64,000 nucleotides of DNA from Phymatolithon calcareum (lineage: Eukaryota > Rhodophyta > Florideophyceae > Hapalidiales): NCBI GenBank assembly GCA_977006965.1, contig OZ345358.1, positions 1,922,001 through 1,986,000 of the forward strand. Direction: 5' to 3'. The notes beneath the pieces were generated by a model. That model was not told where the DNA came from. It saw nothing but the letters and a program-made list of their open reading frames with translations, and ran no database searches. Positions 56,368-64,000 of this stretch are shown one piece after another. The stretch's first letter is position 1; each line of letters starts with the position of its first letter. Position numbers and translations under genes: made by a program.

Positions 56368-57099
56368 ATTTTGGACTGGGGGTTCTTGAAATCTTGTCCA
56401 AGATCCGTTCGGGGAGTCCACTGCGAGTTAACAAAAGTTAACTATCAAGGCAATCTATCCCTTATAGGAAATTCGCTTCGAGTCAGTGTGACCCGGAGCT
56501 TGATCTGGGGATGGCTCTTGGCCGTATACCTCTTGAAGATAGGTCTGGCTCTAGGCCGTTTACCTCTTGCGGCGTTTTGGTACACCTGAACCTGCAGCCG
56601 ACAACACGCACTGCAAGACGTATCCGTCAATTCCAATGTCCTAAATTCCAATGTTGATGTTGGCACACCCCACCGAGCAAGTACTTCGTGAGGCTATAAT
56701 TGCGACCTTTTCCTTGAAGATGAGTATACGGGGCCTACTGACCACGCGCTGTGCGTGGCAGACTGTCTTTCAAATCGGTAAACCGTACTCCAACAAGTCT
56801 TTCAGATTCCCTTCCAATCACACAACAGAATTCTGCAGAGCCGAGATGCGTCCGGGTGGATACTCGGAAGACTACTCGATTTCTCAAGCATATCCCTTTC
56901 ACCACGTAGCAGAGCACGGATGTTGTCAGACTGTTTCGTAGATTATACTCTGTGCAAAGTCGCTTTAGGGTGGCCGATGGATGGCGCAGATACCACAGGG
57001 TTTTAAACCTTTTGATGATGAAAATTGGTTGAGAATGAATTGCCGAGAGGGAAGGAGGACCCCTCGGTAAGGTGATAGCGCTGGTTGATTATGCGTTAT
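56368..57099 (-). other. B2 leader
   Basis: Family B leader (reverse), one shared repeat at 56565-56619, no supported gene. Nearly identical to the B3 leader at 39913-40656. Confidence 0.72.
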
Positions 57100-57113
57100 C
57101 TGGGCCCATAACC
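57100..57113 (-). promoter_or_regulatory. B2 primer-binding site
   Basis: On the minus strand GGTTATGGGCCCAG abuts the 5' LTR; on the plus strand it reads CTGGGCCCATAACC, the initiator tRNA-Met anticodon arm. Confidence 0.7.
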
Positions 57114-57549
57114 TGTTGGATGGAGGTTTGGTTGTTGATGGTTGAGATGGTTGAGATGGTTGAGATGGTTGAGATGGTTGAGATGGTTGAGATGGTTGGC
57201 TTGGTTGTGAGATGTTCCTTGGTTTATTGAGTCGGGGCTTCAGATCCGGGTCTTATATAGGCCTCAGATTAAGGTATGATAAGACTTCTGATGCTCATTG
57301 CACTACGAACTGTGATTGATTCAATCAACTAAAAGATTGAATTCTTGACTGTGATTGATTCAATCAACAAAATGATTGAATTACTGACAATAACAAGATC
57401 AATCAAGAAATTAATTGAACTGCTACATTGTCAGTAGAGATGAAAAAACATGGATTGATTCTATCATAACATATGAGAAATGGTTAGAGACTTATGAGAA
57501 AGGATAATGTGTACTGCGATAAGAGCTCCAAGCAGTCACATTTCCAACA
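57114..57549 (-). repeat. B2 5' LTR
   Basis: 436 bp with six TTGAGATGG units at about 57139-57193, TATA-like CTTATATAGG (plus-strand reading) and inverted TTGATT/AATCAA motifs in U3. The right flank AAAGC matches the left. Confidence 0.88.
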
Positions 57550-57554
57550 AAAGC

Positions 57555-58812
57555 GACGTCAGGGACCAGACTGGAGAGCAGGCTCGTCTAGGAAATAGAA
57601 TAGATAGTGAAAAGAAACCATAACGATGCGATGTCGCTGCCGACAAATACATATTCTACGCACAAGAAACACGTAACACGCGGCTTGCGAGTAATGCAAT
57701 TTCCTTTCCTGGCAATGAAATCGAAGGCTTGTTGTAACTCACCAATATGACCTGATACAGCTGTACGCGAACTCTCAATTTAAACTCAATAACTGCACGC
57801 GGGATAAACATAACGTAATGAGAACGATATTGTGAGTACGTGGTCAACGTCCGCTGATAAGTTCCAAAAAGAAACCTACCTCATTCATAGGGAGAGGGCG
57901 GGGTACATGGTGTAAGGGCAAAGCGAAGAACGTCCGTCGGGATTGATGGAGTTGACAAACGGCCATGACATGTAGGCATACTGAGTACAATACCTGATCG
58001 GAGGGATATTGTCGAGGATACATGACGGACGTAGTTGACAGATCGGAAGTTGTTTGAGCCAGAAACCGTCATATGCCTGGCCTTTTGTTCATTGTCGTAC
58101 AGTAGCTGTACAGTACAGAGTCGTTAAATTGCACAGAGGAACGTAGTAGAAAGGATAATGTGAGTACGGAGTTATGGAAGGAGGAGTCGAAAATCTGTCG
58201 GGATTGATGGAGTCGGAAAACGACTGTGAAAAGAATGGACCCTTAATTACGTACCTGTTCGTCGCACAAGCGGGTCTTTCTTCCTCGTACGAGACGCGCA
58301 AGCTGTCAGTGTGGCTCCGCAGGGCACACGAGTGGAAATAACGGTCAGCATCACGCTGGATGGGCACGCGGAGATCGAAGGAAGAGTGTGCCGTCTCGAA
58401 AGACGGGGAAGCGATGTTAACGTCGACTGCCTTTGAGAATGTCGCATGCGTGTGGGCGCGATTGTGCGATTCAATATCAATGGCGGAAGACGACCAGGTA
58501 GAGCCACACCTTCAGCGGGTTGTGATTTTCGCAAACTGAACGTCGACGATCGCGGACGGCAAATCTTAAATATACAAAAATTTGGTGGAACGTATGCGGA
58601 GCACAGCGAAAACATGCATGTTTTCGACATGCTCCGCATGGTATGGTTTTTTGTGAACAATTCTTGAATTGTTTGATATGTTTCACGAAATACGTTTTGG
58701 TTGGGCTTTGTGTTTTTTTAAACGTTGAAACAGTTGTGCACATAGTCGTTTCGTATGAAATGTAAACCATTGTTTGCGTCAAACTGCTCCATAGAGTAAT
58801 CGCTAGCGATTA
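57555..58812. other. Unassigned stretch with palindromes
   Basis: No gene is recognised. The ORFs at 58247-58660 (-) and 58446-58667 (+) overlap each other and show no domain. A phrase TCGGGATTGATGGAGT occurs twice (about 57936 and 58198). Two inverted repeats lie near 58594-58639 and 58658-58675. Confidence 0.35.
58594..58639. repeat. 46 bp imperfect palindrome
   Basis: Arms ATGCGGAGCA-(3 nt)-CGAAAACATG meet back to back with three mismatched pairs. A second short palindrome AACAATTC-TT-GAATTGTT follows at about 58658-58675. Either could form a hairpin; the role is unknown. Confidence 0.55.
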
Positions 58813-59805
58813 CAGAATTAATTAATTTACAGGAGGGTGCGAGAAATATCGAAACTCCAATAATATTGGAGTTTCGAAGAACATGGACCACGTTCAGGGA
58901 ATTAACGAATCAGCGTAAACAACGAAAACATGTGACTAATAGCGTAGCAGAGCTTTTCTTTTCAAATTGATGCTATATATGATACACAATATTGTATTTT
59001 GCAATTGCTTTTCCCAAATCTATATCGGTGCAGTGAGGGCTTGTTTCATTTTGTGATTACGTGCGTTACGGAACGAAACGGCTACTCGGGAAATTTGTCA
59101 AGCGAAACTTTCGCGTCGACAAAACAGGCCATCGAAAGTTTCGCTTTCTTGTTTTTGTCGAGGCGAAAGTTTGTAGACAAAGCGTTGCAATGCCATCTTT
59201 CTTAGCGAAACTTTGCTCTCTGATGTTGGAACTACCAAGTTTTTGCAAAAAAAGGGTAGAAAGTGCTCCGCGTCCTGGCGAAAGTTGCAAGCGAAAGTCG
59301 AAAGTTTCGCAAAAAACGCGAAAGTTTTGATTTCTCAGAGCAAATTTCGCATGGAAAATGAGAGGCATTTTCAGATTTTTGCACATGGATCGCCAGATCT
59401 CATTGGTACTACAAAGTTTCGCTAAATAATTGAGTGTTGCTCAAGTCTTGAGCAGAATATAGCCAATGAAAGTCAGGCGCTCGGCGAAAGTTTCGATTCT
59501 GGCAAATTCGTGACACGTGTTCTTGGCGAAACTTTCGCGAACTTTCGCTTGGCAAATCCGGATCCGTAACTTTTCGTATCATACCATGGTTTTGTACATG
59601 AGTACGTCGTTCACGTCCCAGAAATAACATTCCATACGTATGGTCCAGCAGTTCACGCTCTCGGCGATAGATATTCATGATCCGCAAAATCTATCTGCTT
59701 ATTGCGCAGGTCGATAAAAATTATCAGCTCCCTCAAAAAGTAGTAAAAGCAAAATTACCTCAATTTTCGATATTTCCCGCATCCCCCAGCTGTAAATTAA
59801 TTCTG
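58813..59805. mobile_element. 993 bp inverted-repeat element rich in GCGAAAGTTTCGC
   Basis: The ends read CAGAATTAATTAATTTACAG... and, inverted, CAGAATTAATTTACAG..., continuing into G-rich 'GGGTGCGAGAAATATCGAAA' versus 'GGATGCGGGAAATATCGAAA'. Terminal repeats are about 45 bp with small indels. Both ends abut TA (58811-58812, 59806-59807), so a TA duplication is plausible. A hairpin CGAAACTCC...GGAGTTTCG lies just inside the left end (58850-58876). Between 59101 and 59548 about a dozen GCGAAAGT/ACTTTCGC motifs occur in both orientations. No coding capacity is seen. Confidence 0.6.
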
Positions 59806-60230
59806 TAAATTTTGTAAGCATGTACTTGTCTCAAAGATGTATACTTTACTGTGCAGCTCGCAAGCTGCACACGTGTGCACATATATAGATTTATATAACG
59901 CAAAAGTCAGATGTTGAATGTCCAATATAATTATGAAATATTAGAGAGTGCTCTCGCTATCGGAAAAGGCGGCAGCTGCGAGACAGACAGTTGTGCAGAC
60001 TAGGCTGCGGGACGGACCGTGCAGGACACTGAGATACAGCTGCATGCATCTCTGAGCCGTCATCGAGCGCATTCGAAAGATCTTTCCAAATAGCTTTCGT
60101 TGAAGGAATCGAAAGAGAGCCTACGCCGCAAGCAGAAGTACGTCACGAAACAGCTTTTCATCTTTGGGCATGAGCGCCATCAGGACCGATTTATCGTGTC
60201 ACAGAAAACCTCAGCTACTCGCAACGCGTA

Positions 60231-62201
60231 ATGGGGTCTAATCGAGCTGGCAGCGATTTGCGCTCGGCAATGCGGCCCGTAGAAGAAGAGTCTGAACGTG
60301 GTGACCGAGGCTCCGCGACCCAAGACACGCGGGAGATCACTGCGGTGCAAGGTGCCGCACGGGAGATCACTTCGCAGGACGGTTCCGCGTACGGTGTCTT
60401 TTTGCACAGGGTAGGCCGGATTCAGTCGGATATTGCGTTGCATCTCTCGAAGCTGGAGCAGGAAATGTCAACTGTCACAAAAAGCCAGAATGAGTTAGCA
60501 GAAACGGTTAGCAAGTACAACACGGAGATATGTTCTGGAATCGACGTGCTGAAGGACAGGCTGGAAGACCGGGGATTTTCCGGTGGCGGCCGAGTACCGC
60601 GGACCGCAGCAAGGCCATCTCAAACGCCTAAGTTGAGACTGACGAACCTTGACGAGTTTGCTGGTCCCCGTCAAGGTGCGCTTCCGCTTTTGCGCCACAT
60701 TATGATCGCGACTGTCATCAGTTTCGTGCACGCTGTACCGGCCGTCCGATTCTGGTTGTCTGATGCTCTTTGGACACGAATGGAGCCGTTCGAGGACTTA
60801 ATTGCAGCCTCACAGGGATTGGCGGTCGTTCTGTTCGCACCTATAAACAACACTCGAGTGTCAAGGAGCTCCCGAGCGGGACAACTGTGGATGCTAGTTC
60901 TTGAAGCTGCCCTAGGGGAGACTATCGAGGAGGCGAGGGCCAATTCGCGTCGTCGAAGTCGAAGGATCTCGCAGTCGTCATTCTCTGCCGGAGTCGGAGC
61001 GATAGCATCTGCGCAGCTGGAACGGCCTGCTGAGCCGTCAGTCAGCCATGGGGGAGCCGACAGAAGAGCTCTCGAACCCGCGTGGCTGTCGAGGTTCAAC
61101 AACTCGACGGAGGTGTCACAGGCATGCCACGACTCGATGATTAAGTACGGATTGATGTCGCTAAGTGCAAGAGAGCCATCTGTGGCGTCAGGAACCGGCA
61201 CTTCTGCCACTCCGGTCTCAGGAACGGATGGCTCTCAGGACGGCATCGTGCATCCACCTCGGGCAAAGAGGAGGAAATTGGACGAGATGGACATCTGCCC
61301 TCTTCGAAAAGAGCGGCACAACATCGTCTCTGAGATTCGAAAGAGATGGCTTTCGAGGATGACCCACGGCCGCTACAGTGTTCGCAAGCGTACCTTCTTG
61401 ACTTTTGCTTGTATTCTGGACGAAATTTCTATGCAAAAAGACATCAGAAAAGCGAAGGAGAATGGGTTCTGGATTGAATTAAGTGGCGGCGACTCTGGTC
61501 TGGAAGACATTCGGGAACAAACTCCGAATCTACAGCGAACTATCTGGAACTTGAAGAACGCCTACGCAGAAGATCCGGGATCGCCGTCTACGAATACGAA
61601 AAACGAGGCTCTTCTGCTCGAATTGAAAAATGACTTTCCCTGTCTTGGTGGCAAAATCTACTACCGTCGTCGCATCATACAGCAGTTTATTCGCGGGCAT
61701 CGGTCACGATCCCCTTCAACATTGAACGGGGGAAGGGGGCGCCTATTTGAGGACTGTTCGGAAGATTTCAATCTTCTTGACATCGCGCAGGGTGTGTTTA
61801 TGGAGATCGCCGCCGTAGATGGAAATGCAGAAGTCTTGTCCTCATCACAGCTGTCGTTGAAGGCGTGCCTTGTCCTTGCCATCGCTTTGAGAGGCTTCAT
61901 CGTGGATGTGTTGAACAAATATGGGGACAGCTCAAAGCGCTTATCTGTGTGCGAGAAGGCGGCGCTCGGTGATGATGTGACGTTAAACACAAAGGGGACG
62001 ATTATGGTGCTGTACGAGAAGATTCTGGATTGGAAGAAGATGAACCAGAAGTACAATGACGTCTACGCGCAGAAGTTTGAAGTTACGCAGGGAATTGAGG
62101 ACAGCGATCAGGACGAGGCCGAAGGACTATCCACTCAAGGAACGGATCACGGTTCGCGCTCAACGTTGATGCACAACGGCAACTGGTCGAAACTGGCTTA
62201 A
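60231..62201 (+). CDS. Unrecognised 656-residue protein, probably nuclear
   Basis: A single frame from 60231 (ATG, MGSNRAGSDLRS) to TAA at 62199-62201. I do not recognise a family. Visible features: a charged N-terminus (1-60); a predicted coiled coil around 60-110 (RIQSDIALHLSKLEQEM...); a more hydrophobic domain at about 135-235 with 'LLRHIMIATVISFVHAVP' and 'WLSDALWTRMEPF'; a Ser/Thr-rich region with a basic cluster 'PPRAKRRKLDE' near residue 345 that looks like a nuclear localisation signal; then a mostly helical C-terminal half with 'RKRTFLTFACILDEIS' and 'KIYYRRRIIQQFIRGH'. The coiled coil and NLS suggest a DNA-associated protein, or a protein of an uncharacterised mobile element. Codon use looks like a real gene and no repeats flank it closely. 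Confidence 0.62.
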   Translation: MGSNRAGSDLRSAMRPVEEESERGDRGSATQDTREITAVQGAAREITSQDGSAYGVFLHRVGRIQSDIALHLSKLEQEMSTVTKSQNELAETVSKYNTEICSGIDVLKDRLEDRGFSGGGRVPRTAARPSQTPKLRLTNLDEFAGPRQGALPLLRHIMIATVISFVHAVPAVRFWLSDALWTRMEPFEDLIAASQGLAVVLFAPINNTRVSRSSRAGQLWMLVLEAALGETIEEARANSRRRSRRISQSSFSAGVGAIASAQLERPAEPSVSHGGADRRALEPAWLSRFNNSTEVSQACHDSMIKYGLMSLSAREPSVASGTGTSATPVSGTDGSQDGIVHPPRAKRRKLDEMDICPLRKERHNIVSEIRKRWLSRMTHGRYSVRKRTFLTFACILDEISMQKDIRKAKENGFWIELSGGDSGLEDIREQTPNLQRTIWNLKNAYAEDPGSPSTNTKNEALLLELKNDFPCLGGKIYYRRRIIQQFIRGHRSRSPSTLNGGRGRLFEDCSEDFNLLDIAQGVFMEIAAVDGNAEVLSSSQLSLKACLVLAIALRGFIVDVLNKYGDSSKRLSVCEKAALGDDVTLNTKGTIMVLYEKILDWKKMNQKYNDVYAQKFEVTQGIEDSDQDEAEGLSTQGTDHGSRSTLMHNGNWSKLA

Positions 62202-62502
62202 CTGGGCGCCATTAATGAGTTATTGAAGTTCTATTGCGTCTGCAGTGTCATTTCCTGTTGTTTGCACTGTACTATGGTTTTATCTCTGGTTGAAGACAGT
62301 ATTGTTGATCATGTGTGATTGTATTGGAGGCGCTCATCGTTTCGTGCCGTAAAGTAAAAGTAAAGCGCCGCATTCATTGTATTGAACATATTCTGTTCAA
62401 AGTCTTTTCTTTGACCTTAATGTATAGCAAACGATCGTATAGGGAAAGACTTTATCATGCTTGGAGTTTGTTGATTTATCGAAATGCACAGCTACTTACT
62501 TC
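62202..62502. other. Short convergent intergenic region
   Basis: About 300 bp between the stop codons of the 656-residue (+) and 231-residue (-) genes. I see nothing specific apart from AT-rich sequence that could hold both poly(A) signals. Confidence 0.35.
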
Positions 62503-63198
62503 TCACCTTCTTTCTTGGCTGCCAGTCTTCGCCCTTTTCACTGGCCGGATGGAGTCTGAATCCTCATTATTATTACCATCCGGCGGCTGATCGGCAGCTT
62601 CATCGCTCAAATGTCGCGGTTGAGCTCGACGGACAACTGGAATTTTAGTTTCAGTACCTGGCAGTGGTCCGGACTGCATGGATTCGTCTTCATCATGGAC
62701 ATCATGAGGTAATGCGGAACTGACAACAGCTGCAACGCCGACGCCTGTGTCATGCATTTGGGGACCGGAAGTGTCTGAGGAATTCGCGCCGTCGTCAGTG
62801 GTGTCTGAGTTCCGAAGCCAAACTTGCAGCTTAATTCGTGTGTTCCCAACTAAATGTTTAATGGAAAAGGCAAGAGAAAAAGAAGTACCGTGTCCAACAG
62901 GTTCGGCTATCGGCTCTAGAGTCTCAGGTACAGCGTCTTGTGGGGGAGCAGTAAAGGACGAGAGCCGAATCCGCACTTGAAGGTTGATGCGAGCGCTTCC
63001 GATCTGCGCATCATACTTATTCATGCGGACGAACGGATCCGAGTCCACGCTTTGGTCAGCCATGATCCGATCTTGCCAACAAGCAAGGGCGGGTACGTAG
63101 GAGCGATCGATCAGATTGTAGAGACGCAGCACCTCGCCCGTAGATGCGAACTGCCGGCACCATGAGGCCAACCATTTGCGCGGGCTCGGGCCGGTCAT
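62503..63198 (-). CDS. Unrecognised 231-residue acidic/disordered-tail protein
   Basis: Frame from ATG 63198-63196 to a stop at 62503. The N-terminal 130 residues look folded ('VLRLYNLIDRSYVPALACW', 'ARINLQVRIRLSSF', 'IKLQVWLRN', two similar beta-type segments). The rest is Ser/Asp/Glu-rich and probably disordered, ending with a basic 'RPVKRAKTGSQERR' that may be a nuclear signal. An intron cannot be excluded. No family is recognised. It converges on the 656-residue gene; both having NLS-like clusters is suggestive but not proof of a link. Confidence 0.45.
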   Translation of the reverse strand: MTGPSPRKWLASWCRQFASTGEVLRLYNLIDRSYVPALACWQDRIMADQSVDSDPFVRMNKYDAQIGSARINLQVRIRLSSFTAPPQDAVPETLEPIAEPVGHGTSFSLAFSIKHLVGNTRIKLQVWLRNSDTTDDGANSSDTSGPQMHDTGVGVAAVVSSALPHDVHDEDESMQSGPLPGTETKIPVVRRAQPRHLSDEAADQPPDGNNNEDSDSIRPVKRAKTGSQERR

Positions 63199-64000
63199 AC
63201 ATGGCTGCGTCTCGACCCACGCACATTTGTTGTTTTACCTCCCCATGCGGGAGGTCGCGAAATCTCCTTCAAGTGTGGTTTAATACTTCGGACGAACTGA
63301 ACGGCTTGTACCACCGATATCGATCCGATGGGATCCGGAGGGGAGTTACTGCATGTCTGGGTCTATCATAAGCTGTATCGTGTAATGAACTTCAAAAATA
63401 TATAATATTTAAAGCAAAAATGCAGAAAATATTTTCTGTATTTTTGCTTTAAATTTATTCCTACAGTCAGATATCTTTGTCTGTCGATAATGGCAAGTGC
63501 ACTTTATGAAGTGCACTTAATTGCATTCACATATGTAATACCATGCGCATGGGACAGAGCTCGTGCGATGCAGCGAACGCTACTGCGAGCTCGAGGCATT
63601 GGCTAATCGCCATGCAGCGCGAATTATCGCGGTGGCGATTAAGGCAGCAAAATGCTGACCACAGTGCTCCCTGTGCGGTACGGGATTGTAAGATGTCGGA
63701 AATCCGCTGGCAGCAATGTATCCCGCGCCCTGCACGAAAATATGTGACAAGAATAAGTCGTGTCGCGCCCCGAAGGCATACCTCCTCTCATTGTGCAATG
63801 TACAATGGAAATTCGGCACATATCGTCCAATTCGGTAACTTGCGGGCGTCAGAGGGGTCGGATTTATTAACTGTGACGCGGAGCTTGAAAGCCTCTTAGC
63901 CGTATTAGCGTACTGGAGCGATAAGCGAATCTTCTGGAAGAAGAGCTTTTGTTTTTATGCCCTCGAGTCAGCCTTTTCGAGGAGGGTATCCATCACACCA
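63199..64000. other. Right-end region, no assignable gene
   Basis: Includes a 48 bp near-perfect palindrome (63407-63454) and two close AAGTGCACTT copies (63490-63515). ORFs at 63543-63899 (+) and 63580-63830 (-) overlap each other and show no domain. Confidence 0.35.
63407..63454. repeat. 48 bp near-perfect palindrome
   Basis: Arms ATTTAAAGCAAAAATG... and ...TATTTTTGCTTTAAAT meet without a spacer, with one mismatched pair. It could extrude as a cruciform or be a foldback remnant. Confidence 0.7.

Larger units (their letters stand above)
51303..57549 (-). mobile_element. Copia element B2, complete, carrying a solo A LTR
   Basis: 6247 bp bounded by AAAGC (51298-51302 and 57550-57554). Two B LTRs (57549-57114 and 51729-51303), primer site, leader with one shared repeat, one polyprotein gene and a polypurine tract. 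Without the inserted A LTR (53527-53968 plus one duplicated CGTTC) the gene is one open frame. The LTRs differ at several bases and in minisatellite length, so it is older than A1. Confidence 0.92.

Noticed and set aside
58247-58660. 137-codon minus-strand ORF
   Set aside because: Arg/Ser/Pro-rich and overlapped by a plus-strand frame; crosses the 46 bp palindrome; no domain.
63543-63899. 118-codon ORF at the right end
   Set aside because: Overlaps antisense ORFs of similar length, and no domain or codon pattern favours it.

Overview
The window reads as nuclear DNA of a eukaryote with a gene-poor, retrotransposon-packed region. There are no rRNA, tRNA or CRISPR features and no bacterial-style operons. 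Host-type genes are sparse: the C-terminal half of an Hsp70/Hsp90 organising protein (HOP/STI1), a convergent DUF1399 (glycine-rich-domain-like) membrane protein, one broken spliced gene and two unrecognised genes at the right end. The compact, mostly uninterrupted genes together with Ty1/copia, Harbinger, piggyBac, MULE-like and Tc1/mariner-like remnants would suit a florideophyte red alga (Chondrus-like). That placement is inference with low confidence; an oomycete or another alga is not excluded.

Layout. 1-2330: HOP (+) and the DUF1399 gene (-), tail to tail. 2634-3528: an 895 bp DNA element with long inverted ends and an 8 bp target duplication. 4097-4839: decayed RNase H of a third copia lineage. 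4857-13765: old layered debris, namely a family B copia remnant broken by two TA-flanked DNA elements, and inverted pairs of family A LTRs. 14181-14967: a spliced gene cut off on its 5' side by a B element. 15025-41092: a nest of copia elements of two families. Family A has 444 bp LTRs rich in ACACGTGT; family B has about 430 bp LTRs with a 9 bp minisatellite. In this nest sit B1 (+, 15025-19139), A4 (-, 19140-22374), A3 (+, split 22375-23911 / 35260-38201), A2 (-, 23912-35259, itself split by A1), A1 (+, 25529-31085, intact) and B3 (-, 38202-41092). 41117-44523: decayed transposase-like gene (Tnp2-like, tentative) interrupted by a solo A LTR. 44566-47335: A5 fragment plus solo and truncated LTRs. 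47336-47839: Harbinger-type transposase remnant with a 68 bp intron. 48662-49224: piggyBac transposase 3' end. 51303-57549: B2, a full-length family B element with matching target duplications and one solo A LTR inside its polyprotein gene. 58813-59805: a 993 bp inverted-repeat element crowded with GCGAAAGTTTCGC motifs. 60231-63198: a 656-residue and a 231-residue unknown protein, convergent.

A1 carries everything an autonomous copia needs: paired LTRs with TATA and AATAAA, a primer-binding site, a purine tract and one uninterrupted Gag-PR-IN-RT-RNaseH frame of 1355 residues. Its two LTRs differ at only 4 of 444 positions by my reading, so it is young. Neighbouring A copies share stop codons, which suggests that defective copies moved using the enzymes of A1-like elements. 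Both families place GGTTATGGGCCCAG directly after the 5' LTR. This is complementary to the anticodon arm of initiator tRNA-Met rather than to its 3' end, implying half-tRNA priming as known for Drosophila copia. All coordinates and identities were read by eye, without alignment software.
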